DNA of 64,000 nucleotides from Neisseria brasiliensis (lineage in GTDB: Bacteria > Pseudomonadota > Gammaproteobacteria > Burkholderiales > Neisseriaceae). Location: the NCBI RefSeq assembly GCF_009671065.1, contig NZ_CP046027.1, positions 310,001 to 374,000 on the forward strand, in the 5' to 3' direction. A program made the position numbers and the translations under genes. The notes beneath the pieces are model-generated. The model saw only the letters and a program-made list of their open reading frames with translations, was not told the DNA's origin and did no database searches. Position 1 is the first letter of the stretch. Each line of letters opens with the position of its first letter. Of this stretch, positions 9,307 to 17,047 are shown piece by piece.

Positions 9307-9370
9307 GACGAGCATAGCTTTCTTGGTTTAAATTAAGTCTTACAAAGGTCTCCGTGTCATAGTTAAACCC

Positions 9371-9416
9371 AAAAAGGCCGTCTGAAAACCCAATTACACT
9401 TTCAGACGGCCTTTTT
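9371..9416. terminator. DUS hairpin terminator upstream of hemH
   Basis: AAAAAGGCCGTCTGAAA and TTTCAGACGGCCTTTTT pair over a short loop. The T-tract runs straight into the hemH -10 element. Confidence 0.75.
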
Positions 9417-9418
9417 AT

Positions 9419-9427
9419 TGCTATAAT
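9419..9427 (+). promoter_or_regulatory. Extended -10 promoter of hemH
   Basis: TGCTATAAT (TGn plus a perfect -10), 31 bp before the hemH ATG. The region where a -35 would sit is the DUS hairpin and has no good hexamer, so extended -10 recognition is inferred. Confidence 0.6.
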
Positions 9428-9458
9428 TTCTCACTTCCTTTTTTCGCGAAAGCCAGCC

Positions 9459-10472
9459 ATGCCGCATTTTTTAACCGAACCTACCCTTTTTTACGAGCAG
9501 CAAAACAAAACCGCCGTGGTCTTGATGAATTTAGGCACACCCGATGCGCCGACCGCGCAAGCCGTGCGCCCGTATTTGAAGGATTTTTTGTCTGACCAGC
9601 GTGTGGTGGAATTGCCGAAACTGATTTGGCAACCAATTTTGCGCTGTTTGGTGTTGACTTTGCGCCCGAAAAAAAGCGCGCATGGTTATGAAAAAATCTG
9701 GTTTAAAGAAGGCTCACCTTTAGCAGTTTATACCGAACGTCAAACCAAGGCATTGGCGGCGGCGCTGCCCAATGTCATCGTGCGCCATGCCATGACTTAC
9801 GGTAATCCGGGTGTGCCGGAAGTGTTGCAGGAATTAAAAAATCAAGGCGTGGGCAATGTGTTGGTGATTCCGCTGTATCCACAATATGCTGCTTCGAGCA
9901 CCGGCGCGGCCTTGGATAAGGTGCTTGCCGAGTTGCTGCAACAGCGCAACCAAATGAGCGTGCGCACCGTATCGCGTTTTTATGATGATGCCGGCTACAT
10001 CGAAGCAATGAAACAGCATATCCAAGCTTATTGGGCGGAACATGGCCGCGGCGAGAAACTGATGCTGAGTTTCCACGGCATTCCACAGAAAAATCATGAT
10101 GATGGCGACCCTTACCCGAAAGAATGCCACCACACCGCCAAACTGCTGGCTGAAGCCTTGGGCTTGAGTGAAAACGAATACATCGTTTCGTTCCAAAGCC
10201 AATTCGGCAAGGCTAAATGGGTGGGGCCGAGCACGCAGGATTTGTTTAATGAATTGCCCAAACAAGGCGTGACCAAATTAGATGTGTTCTGCCCGGGCTT
10301 CTTGGCCGATTGTTTGGAAACCATGGAAGAAATCGCCCTGATGGGACGCGAACAATTTCACGAAGCCGGTGGCAAACAATATCAGTTTATTCCGTGCTTA
10401 AACGATAGTCCGGCATGGGTGAATGCGCTGGCCGAATTGGCGAAAAAGAATTTACAAGGTTGGGTAGAATAG
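9459..10472 (+). CDS. hemH: Ferrochelatase
   Basis: Last step of protoheme synthesis: inserts Fe2+ into protoporphyrin IX. 337 aa. Family landmarks are VVLMNLGTPDAP at the N-terminus, the active-site histidine in LSFHGIPQ, and CPGFLADCLETMEEI near the C-terminus. It stands alone between DUS hairpins with its own promoter. Confidence 0.97.
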   Translation: MPHFLTEPTLFYEQQNKTAVVLMNLGTPDAPTAQAVRPYLKDFLSDQRVVELPKLIWQPILRCLVLTLRPKKSAHGYEKIWFKEGSPLAVYTERQTKALAAALPNVIVRHAMTYGNPGVPEVLQELKNQGVGNVLVIPLYPQYAASSTGAALDKVLAELLQQRNQMSVRTVSRFYDDAGYIEAMKQHIQAYWAEHGRGEKLMLSFHGIPQKNHDDGDPYPKECHHTAKLLAEALGLSENEYIVSFQSQFGKAKWVGPSTQDLFNELPKQGVTKLDVFCPGFLADCLETMEEIALMGREQFHEAGGKQYQFIPCLNDSPAWVNALAELAKKNLQGWVE

Positions 10473-10475
10473 TAC

Positions 10476-10511
10476 AAGGCCGTTTGAAAAAATATTTTTC
10501 AGACGGCCTTT
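10476..10511. terminator. DUS hairpin between hemH and glycosyltransferase
   Basis: AAGGCCGTTTGAAAAA pairs with TTTTTCAGACGGCCTT; one DUS arm carries a C-to-T change, tolerated as G-U. Lies between convergent genes. Confidence 0.7.
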
Positions 10512-10513
10512 TA

Positions 10514-11322
10514 TTATTGATTTTGATACGTTGTGGTGAGCGCCATGATGCCGCTTTGTTCGAATGCACCGTGCGCCTTAACTTCAGCCAGACGGCGGCA
10601 AATACTGTCGGTCACCGCTTCCGCTTGTTGGCGGTGTGCTTCGGTTAAACCATCGATGCTTTTACCGTAAAGCGCCGAATCCAGCAATCTTTCCGCATGA
10701 ATGCCCGAGCGGTAAATATGGCGCACCGCAGCATCATGCTTGCCGAACAAAGTGCCCACCACGCTGCTGCGGGTAAAAGCAATGCCAAGTGCGACATCTT
10801 CGCCACCAAACTGACGAAACAAGGCATCTTGCGGAAAACCACCGGCTGCCAGAAAAATGCTGCGGCGACACACTATATTGCCGCCTACGGTCATTTCAAG
10901 CCGCTGCCATGCTTGGGCAAAATCGGCATGTTGCAGATAATGCGCCGGAAAGCCAATCGGGCTGCATTTCAAACGCACCATACCGAGATAGGAAAATTGT
11001 GCCAAGGCTATGTAGGCAGCGGTCAGCACCTGCAGCTCATATTCGTCATCAGCATCCAAAAACGCAATCAAATCGGCTTGGCTTTGCAGCGCACCCCAGT
11101 TGCGCGCCTCGCTGCCCCACCGTTTTGCGCCAAATATTCGGTGCGCACTTGTGGATATTGCGCAGCCAAAGCCGCCATCACATCGCGCGTATTGTCGGTA
11201 GACGCATCATCGACCAGCCATACATTTTGCACTTCGGCTTGCCTTAATGCGCTTTTGACCGCCGTCTCTAAGGTTGCAGCGGCGTTGTAACAAGGAATAA
11301 TGACATCTAAACTGGGTTGCAT
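10514..11322 (-). pseudogene. Family 2 glycosyltransferase, frameshifted
   Basis: Two overlapping minus-strand frames make one GT-A glycosyltransferase. The first (11322-11068) begins MQPSLDVIIPCYNAAATLETAV and has LVDDASTD. The second (from 11071 down) carries the DxD motif LDADDEYE and a GGEDVALG segment. Around 11108 the frame reads GCG AG GCG CGC AAC TGG; one extra A would give AAKARNWGALQSQAD and a continuous 269-codon gene, as family 2 enzymes have here. The sugar and acceptor are unknown. A real mutation or a sequencing error are both possible. No poly-base tract typical of phase variation is at the site. Confidence 0.8.
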
Positions 11323-11339
11323 TGTGGGTTCTTTTCAAT

Positions 11340-11384
11340 CAAAAGGCCGTCTGAAAATACTTGTTTTATTTTCAGACGGCCTTT
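11340..11384. terminator. DUS hairpin before IS1016 copy 1
   Basis: AAAAGGCCGTCTGAAAATA and TATTTTCAGACGGCCTTT style arms with a short loop, just upstream of the glycosyltransferase start and 18 bp from the IS. Confidence 0.6.
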
Positions 11385-11401
11385 GTTGTCAATATTATTT
11401 T

Positions 11402-12146
11402 GGGGCTTAGGAAGCAAAATCATCAAAAAACCTGATAAGCTCCTAATATGAAACTAAAAAATAAGTATCAAAAGTTCAGCAAAATTTCAGAGCAAAAGTT
11501 TAGAGAAATAATCCGCTGTTTTGCTCTTGATTTGACCGCTTCCGATACTGCTAAAATGACCGGCATTAGTGTACGCAGTATCAATCCTATTTTCCTGAAA
11601 ATCAGACACAGGATTGCTGCTCTGTGCGAACAAAGCTCACCACTGTCCGGTGTGGTCGAATTAGATGAATCTTACTTTGGTGCGCGACGTATCAGGGGTA
11701 AGCGCGGTCGCGGAGCGTCAGGTAAAACCATCGTATTTGGCATACTGAAACGCAATGGCGTGGTCTATACGGAAATCGTTCCCGACGCTTCGAAAGCCTC
11801 ACTAATCAAGGTCATACGCGGTCACATATCTGCTGACAGTGAAATCAATACTGACGGCTGGAAAGCATATGACGGTCTTGTCGATATGGGCTATGAGAAG
11901 CATTACCGTGTCCATCATGGTTCCAATGAGTTTGCTCGAGGAAAGCAACATATCAATGGTATTGAATCTTTTTGGAGTTATGCTAAGGGGCGTTTGGCTA
12001 AATTTCATGGTATTTCCAAAGAGATGTTTTATCTGCATCTCAAAGAAACGGAGTTTAGGTTTAACCACCGGCATGAAGATTTAGGTAAAATATTAATGAA
12101 GATGCTTCGAAATAACCCAATTTAATATTTTTGCTTCCTAAGCCCC
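11402..12146 (+). mobile_element. IS1016-like element (IS1595 family), copy 1
   Basis: 745 bp with 18-bp inverted ends GGGGCTTAGGAAGCAAAA, flanked by a 7-bp direct repeat TTATTTT (11395-11401 and 12147-12153). It carries one transposase gene. It inserted exactly after the nhaC stop codon, whose TTA is the first triplet of the right repeat, so nhaC is intact but its downstream region is displaced. Confidence 0.92.
11448..12125 (+). CDS. IS1595-family transposase (IS1016 group)
   Basis: 225 aa DDE transposase. Acidic residues appear in ELDESYFGARRIRGKRGRG, NTDGWKAYDGL and HINGIESFWSYAKGRL. An N-terminal helix-turn-helix-like region (TASDTAKMTGISVRSINPIF) precedes them. The protein is the same in the copies at 34603 and 54318. 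The gene fills nearly the whole element and seems able to act. Confidence 0.93.
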   Translation: MKLKNKYQKFSKISEQKFREIIRCFALDLTASDTAKMTGISVRSINPIFLKIRHRIAALCEQSSPLSGVVELDESYFGARRIRGKRGRGASGKTIVFGILKRNGVVYTEIVPDASKASLIKVIRGHISADSEINTDGWKAYDGLVDMGYEKHYRVHHGSNEFARGKQHINGIESFWSYAKGRLAKFHGISKEMFYLHLKETEFRFNHRHEDLGKILMKMLRNNPI

Positions 12147-13526
12147 TTATTTTTTAGTCAGGGTCAAACCTGTCCAACCAAAAACCAGCGTCAAAATCAG
12201 GCTCAAATAGCAGAAGAAGGCAAACGGCAAGTATTCCCACACCGGCACATTCAAGGTTTGGCTAATAAATACGCCGCACACGCTCCAAGGCACCAAAGGA
12301 TTGATGACCGTGCCCGCATCTTCCAGCGTGCGCGACAGATTGCGCTGGTGCAGGCCGAGTTTGTCATAAACCGGCTTGAAAGTTTCACCGGCAAGCAGAA
12401 TACTCAAGTATTGCTCGCCAATCAAAATATTCACGCCCAAAGATGTGGCTGCCACGCTGAAGGTGGCGCGGCTGATGTTGGTCAGGAAATTACGGATAAT
12501 GTCGAGCAAAGCCGGAATCACGCCCAAGGCAAACAGCAAACCGCCCAAGCTCATGCCCAAAATCACGATGGTCTGCGTGAAGAACATACTTTCCAAGCCG
12601 CCGCGTGAAATCAGGCGGGTAATGTCTTTAAATTGCTCGCCTTCCAGCTTGTAGCCGCCGAAGAACCATGCGCCCAATTGCTGCAAATCAGGGCTGCTGT
12701 GGAAATACGTGACCACCAAAGCGGCAATGGTACAGAAAATCATTGATACCACTGCGTTCACGCGCATCATCGCCAATACCGCCAGCAAAGCAAACGGAAT
12801 CAGCGAATCCAAATGCACCAAGCCTGTGGCTTCCAAGGCATTGCGGAAATTTTCAATATTGTTCAAATCATCAATCGCTACCGTCGGCAACACCCACAAC
12901 ATCAAGGCCGCGCTGATCAACCAGGCCGGAATGGTGGTGTACATCATGTTTTTGATGTGTTCAAACAAATCAATGCCGACAATCGAAGCGGCAATACCGG
13001 TGGTGTCCGACAAAGGCGACATTTTATCGCCGAAAAACGCGCCTGACACAATGGCACCAGCGGTCATCGCCAGATTGGCTTCAAACGCGGTGGCAATGCC
13101 CATAAAGGCCACACCGACTGTGGCGCAGGTGGTGAAACTGCTGCCCACCGCCACACCGACCACCGAACACAAGGCAAACGCCGAGAAGTAAAAATAAGTC
13201 GGAGAAATCAAGCCGAAGCCGTGATACATCAGCGTTGGAATCGCGCCGCTCATCATCAGCGCGCTCACCATCAACCCAATAAAGAAAAACAGATACACCG
13301 CGCCCATACCTTGGCTGATGGCCTGAATCATGCCGTTTTGCATGTCGTTGTATTTCAAACCGCGACACAAGCCATACAAAATCAGGGCAATAATCGCGCT
13401 GATAATCGACATGTGCGGCAGCCAGCCGAGTGAAATAATGGTATAGCCCATCATGGCCACCAGTAAAACCGCCACTACCACCGCTTCTAAGCGCGGCATG
13501 TCGAGCAGTGATTTAAAGCTGAACAT
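12147..13526 (-). CDS. nhaC: NhaC-family Na+/H+ antiporter
   Basis: 459-aa inner-membrane transporter with about ten or more hydrophobic segments, of the NhaC branch of sodium/proton antiporters. It contains the glycine- and serine-rich segment GAFFGDKMSPLSDTTGIAAS typical of the family. It follows a GluP-type sugar transporter on the same strand, the order also known from the meningococcus. The last codon is followed directly by IS1016 copy 1, so its own terminator is lost or displaced. Confidence 0.9.
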   Translation of the reverse strand: MFSFKSLLDMPRLEAVVVAVLLVAMMGYTIISLGWLPHMSIISAIIALILYGLCRGLKYNDMQNGMIQAISQGMGAVYLFFFIGLMVSALMMSGAIPTLMYHGFGLISPTYFYFSAFALCSVVGVAVGSSFTTCATVGVAFMGIATAFEANLAMTAGAIVSGAFFGDKMSPLSDTTGIAASIVGIDLFEHIKNMMYTTIPAWLISAALMLWVLPTVAIDDLNNIENFRNALEATGLVHLDSLIPFALLAVLAMMRVNAVVSMIFCTIAALVVTYFHSSPDLQQLGAWFFGGYKLEGEQFKDITRLISRGGLESMFFTQTIVILGMSLGGLLFALGVIPALLDIIRNFLTNISRATFSVAATSLGVNILIGEQYLSILLAGETFKPVYDKLGLHQRNLSRTLEDAGTVINPLVPWSVCGVFISQTLNVPVWEYLPFAFFCYLSLILTLVFGWTGLTLTKK

Positions 13527-13648
13527 ATTCTGTTTCCTATCTTTGAGACATTTGGCATTTTATCGGGTTTACGTCATTTTACAAACAAATTTTTACCTTA
13601 GTCGCATGTTTTCATCAAAATATCATCATGAGATGATTACCCTGCAAA

Positions 13649-13681
13649 CAAAAAGGCCGTCTGAATTTCAGACGGCCTTTT
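13649..13681. terminator. DUS hairpin between gluP and nhaC
   Basis: Near-perfect palindrome: AAAAAGGCCGTCTGAA directly joined to TTTCAGACGGCCTTTT; the loop must form within the GAATTTC centre. Sits 16 bp after the gluP stop. Confidence 0.8.
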
Positions 13682-13696
13682 GAAAACAAACCGGTT

Positions 13697-14911
13697 TTAT
13701 GCTTCGTCGGCTTTGTAGCCTTTTACTGCAAAGAAAACGATGTACACATAGCAGATTGCCGATACGATGTAAGAAGGCAACAGGCCATAAGTATCGGCCG
13801 CCCAACCTTGTACCACCGGTACAATCGCACCACCCACAATCGCGGTACAAATCACGCCGGAAGCAGTGCCGGTGAATTTGCCCAAACCTTTGGTTGCCAA
13901 AGAGAAGATGGTCGGGAACATAATTGAGTTGAAGAAACCGATCAGCAACAATGCCCACATGGTTACAGCACCACCACCTGCCAAAATCGCAATAATAATC
14001 AACGAAATGGCTACAGTTGCATTAAAGGCCAGATATTTGTTTGGCGCAATTTTGTTCATCAAAGCCGAACCTACGAAACGACCCACCATCGCGCCGCCCC
14101 AGTAAATCGACAAGTATGCTGCGCCAGTACTGTGGTTCAAGCCGGCCAAGGCTTCCAAAGCGTTAATCATCATTGAGCCGATGGCTACTTCCGCACCCAC
14201 GTAGCAGAAAATACCGGCCGCACCGAATACCATGTGTTTGTATTGCCACACGCTGGTTTTACCGTCGTGATTGGCTTCGGTTTCTTCTTGAGCGATTTTG
14301 CGCGCATCCGGCAACTTAATCATGGCAACAGCCACCGCCAGCAACAACATAAAGCCGGCCAAGCCCAAGTAAGGGATTTGCACAGAAGAAATGCGTTCGG
14401 CTTCAGAAGCAGTTGCGTCCACAAAAATCAACATTGCGCCCAGCGGCGGCGCAATCATGGTCGCCAATGAGTTAAACGCCTGAATCAAGGTCAGAGTGGT
14501 TGACTCTTTGCCTTTTGGCGCAAGCAAGGTTACATAAGGGTTACCCGCCACTTGCAGCAATACAATACCGCTGGCCAAAATAAACAAAGCGCCCAAAAAT
14601 ACCGCATAAGAGTGGCTGCCGGCGGCTGGATAGAACAGCAAACAACCTACCGCTGCTACGACAAAACCGCCAATCACACCGGTTTTGTAGCCGAATTTTT
14701 CAACAAAATGACCCATCGGAATCGACATAATCGCATACGCGCTGAAGAAACAAAATTGAATCAACATCGCCTGTACATAAGTCAGGTTGAAAATTTCTTT
14801 CAAATGAGGAATCAAAATATCATTCATGCAGGTGATGAAACCCAGCATGAAGAAGAGAGAACCCAATACCGTTAAAGCCGGGGTATTGCCTTTATGAGTT
14901 TGCGCAGACAT
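13697..14911 (-). CDS. gluP: Sugar MFS transporter (FucP/GluP type)
   Basis: 404-aa major facilitator with 12 predicted hydrophobic helices. Family signatures are FFMLGFITCMNDILIPHLKEIF in helix 1 and LLQVAGNPYVTLL in helix 5, as in glucose/galactose and fucose proton symporters. Glucose or galactose uptake is the likely role by family, not shown here. It is upstream of nhaC on the same strand, separated by a DUS hairpin. The substrate assignment is the least certain part. Confidence 0.88.
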   Translation of the reverse strand: MSAQTHKGNTPALTVLGSLFFMLGFITCMNDILIPHLKEIFNLTYVQAMLIQFCFFSAYAIMSIPMGHFVEKFGYKTGVIGGFVVAAVGCLLFYPAAGSHSYAVFLGALFILASGIVLLQVAGNPYVTLLAPKGKESTTLTLIQAFNSLATMIAPPLGAMLIFVDATASEAERISSVQIPYLGLAGFMLLLAVAVAMIKLPDARKIAQEETEANHDGKTSVWQYKHMVFGAAGIFCYVGAEVAIGSMMINALEALAGLNHSTGAAYLSIYWGGAMVGRFVGSALMNKIAPNKYLAFNATVAISLIIIAILAGGGAVTMWALLLIGFFNSIMFPTIFSLATKGLGKFTGTASGVICTAIVGGAIVPVVQGWAADTYGLLPSYIVSAICYVYIVFFAVKGYKADEA

Positions 14912-15126
14912 GAGGTGCCTTTCGTCTTATTGTAATCAAATTAAATTAATACAGTTAACTTACGTTAATTTAAGATGAAATCATACTGATATTTTGTTAT
15001 TTTGCAAACCATTATTTCTGCAATTTTGTCAGAATTGCCATAAAATTGTGGTAAATCAAATAATATTGTTGTTTGAACTGCTTACAGCCCACTTTCATCG
15101 TTATATTCCTACAGAATAATTTCAAC

Positions 15127-15546
15127 ATGTCTTTACTTTACGCTTACATTCCCTTGGCTTTTTCCGCTTTCACTTCCGCCACCATTTTGCCCGGCACATC
15201 CGAAGCTGCGTTTGCCGTATTTGCGCACCAATTTCCTGTTCATGCTTGGGGTGGATGGCTTTGTGCAGGCTTATTTAATGGCTTGGGTAGCATGGTTTCA
15301 TACGGCATGGGTCGATTGCTGCCTGATAAAAAAAGGCCGTCTGAAAAAGTGATGCGCTGGTTTGAACGCTATGGCACATGGACGCTGTTGTTGGCTTGGG
15401 TGCCAATTATCGGCGATGCGCTGCCAATTGCCGCAGGTTGGTTAAGATTAAATTGGCTAAAATGTGCTGTGATTTTATTGATTGGCAAATTATTGCGCTA
15501 TGCGGTGATTTTGTGGGGCATACAAGGGCTGATTATCTACACGTAA
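15127..15546 (+). CDS. YqaA-family small membrane protein
   Basis: 139 aa, three to four hydrophobic segments. The pattern ATILPGTSEAAFAVF...GNGLGSMVSYGMGRLL-like glycines and LLAWVPIIGDALPIAAGWLR fits the YqaA branch of the SNARE-associated/DedA-like family. Its function is not established. Start at the ATG at 15127; the earlier in-frame ATG at 15073 lacks a supporting context. A DUS is inside the gene, giving KKRPSEKV. Convergent with aspC. Confidence 0.8.
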   Translation: MSLLYAYIPLAFSAFTSATILPGTSEAAFAVFAHQFPVHAWGGWLCAGLFNGLGSMVSYGMGRLLPDKKRPSEKVMRWFERYGTWTLLLAWVPIIGDALPIAAGWLRLNWLKCAVILLIGKLLRYAVILWGIQGLIIYT

Positions 15547-15549
15547 AAC

Positions 15550-15586
15550 AAAAGGCCGTCTGAAACTTTTCGTTTCAGACGGCCTT
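15550..15586. terminator. DUS hairpin between yqaA-like gene and aspC
   Basis: AAAAGGCCGTCTGAAAC and GTTTCAGACGGCCTT between convergent genes; likely works in both directions. Confidence 0.8.
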
Positions 15587-15603
15587 GATCATATCGGAAA
15601 TGC

Positions 15604-16797
15604 TTACAGCACGTTCACAATGCTTTCACACAAATAGTCGATATTGTCATCGGTCATACCGGCCACATTGATGCGGCCTGAGCGCACGATATAGATGGCA
15701 AATTCATTTTTCAAGCGGTCGACCCGTTCAGGGGTTAAGCCGCTGAATGAGAACATGCCGTTTTGTTCGATAATGAAATCAAAATCTTGTGTCGCGCCTT
15801 TGGCTTTCAATAGTTCAACAAATTTCTCACGCATGGCTTTGATGCGGCCGCGCATTTCGTCGAGCTCGGCAATCCATTGTGCTTTCAAATCGGCATCTTT
15901 TAACACCAGCGCGATCGTATTGGCACCGTGTGAAGCCGGATTTGAGTACAGCGTACGAATGATGGTTTTGACTTGGCTGTGAACGCGGTTGGCGATGTCT
16001 TCATTTTCCGCCACCACGGTGAACGCACCTACGCGCTCGTTATACATGCCGAAGTTTTTTGAATACGAGCTGGCAATCAGCAACTCTTTATTGCATTTCA
16101 AGAAGCTGCGTAAACCATAAGCATCTTCTTCCAAACCGTTGCCAAAGCCTTGATAAGCAAAGTCGAACAGTGGCAACCAGCCTTTTTCTGCCGACATTTG
16201 CGCCAGTTTATCCCATTGCTCAGGCGTTGGGTCGATACCGGTCGGGTTGTGGCAGCAGCCATGCAGCAGCACCACATCGCCTTTTTCGGCTTGGCTCAAG
16301 TCTGCAATCAGGCCGTCCCAATCCAGCTTGTGTTCAGCCGCGTTGTAATAGCGGTAATCGCACACTTCAATGCCGACGGCTTTGAAAATGGCATTGTGGT
16401 TCGGCCAAGTCGGATTGGAAATCCAAACCTTTTTTACGCCCAACTGGCGTTTGGCCAATTCGGCAGCCACGCGCAATGCGCCGGTGCCGCCCAAGCTTTG
16501 TGCGGTTTTGGCGCGGCGGCTGGCGATGATTTCGTGGTCGGCGCCAAACAACAGAATCTGCGTTTGCGCGTTGTATTCGGCCACACCGTCGATGGTCAGG
16601 TAGTTTTTGCTGGTTTCGGTGTCCAGCAAGCGTTTTTCCGCTTCTTTTACGGCTTTGACAATCGGGGTTTCGCCTTGGGCGTTTTTATAGACGCCGATGC
16701 CGAGATTGACTTTTTCAGGACGGGTTTCGGCTTTAAACGCTTCGCCCAAGCCCAAAATCGGGTCAGCAGGCGCGGCTTGAATGGTATCAAAAAACAT
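15604..16797 (-). CDS. aspC: Aspartate aminotransferase (class I)
   Basis: PLP enzyme of about 397 aa that interconverts aspartate/2-oxoglutarate and oxaloacetate/glutamate; aromatic substrates are possible. It starts MFFDTIQAAPADPILGLGEAF. The PLP lysine is in ASSYSKNFGMYNERVG; LHGCCHNPTGID and the C-terminal VRSGRINVAG segment are typical of the Iα subgroup. The start at 16797 matches family N-termini; the open frame upstream to 16875 does not. A second member lies at 32052. Confidence 0.94.
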   Translation of the reverse strand: MFFDTIQAAPADPILGLGEAFKAETRPEKVNLGIGVYKNAQGETPIVKAVKEAEKRLLDTETSKNYLTIDGVAEYNAQTQILLFGADHEIIASRRAKTAQSLGGTGALRVAAELAKRQLGVKKVWISNPTWPNHNAIFKAVGIEVCDYRYYNAAEHKLDWDGLIADLSQAEKGDVVLLHGCCHNPTGIDPTPEQWDKLAQMSAEKGWLPLFDFAYQGFGNGLEEDAYGLRSFLKCNKELLIASSYSKNFGMYNERVGAFTVVAENEDIANRVHSQVKTIIRTLYSNPASHGANTIALVLKDADLKAQWIAELDEMRGRIKAMREKFVELLKAKGATQDFDFIIEQNGMFSFSGLTPERVDRLKNEFAIYIVRSGRINVAGMTDDNIDYLCESIVNVL

Positions 16798-17008
16798 GTG
16801 TTTGCTCGCTTTGATTTGAAGATCGCGGATCGTTTGGATAAAGTGACGGCGCATTTCTGCCCAACTTTGATTCAAGTTTAACCCGCCATAAAAAATGATA
16901 ATGTGAAACAGTAACCTTTAAAATTTTACGACTTTTCAGGCCGTCTGAAAACCGGATTTCACTTTATGCCGACAAACTGCAACCTTTTTGCTGCAATCTT
17001 TTTGCCAC

Positions 17009-17042
17009 AAAAAAAGCACACTTCAAATCAGTGTGCTTTTTT
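17009..17042. terminator. Bidirectional rho-independent terminator
   Basis: AAAAAAGCACAC and GTGTGCTTTTTT form a stem with a 9-base loop, just after the Mrr-like gene. T-runs are present on both strands. Confidence 0.85.
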
Positions 17043-17047
17043 GAAAT

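Larger units (their letters stand above)
9167..9352. mobile_element. MITE-like element A, with two dRS3 repeats
   Basis: 186-bp non-coding element. Its ends are inverted: GAGACTTTTGTAAAACT at the left and, read outward from the right, GAGACCTTTGTAAGACT. These resemble the ends of the IS1106-like element at 60916. Inside are one imperfect and one perfect 20-bp neisserial dRS3 repeat (ATTCCC-N8-GGGAAT) at 9213-9232 and 9287-9306, about 54 bp apart. Together with the two DUS hairpins it fills the 400-bp gap between tgt and hemH; no gene is seen there. Confidence 0.7.

Noticed and set aside
16150..16881. 243-codon plus-strand frame across aspC
   Set aside because: Antisense shadow of a clear aminotransferase gene.
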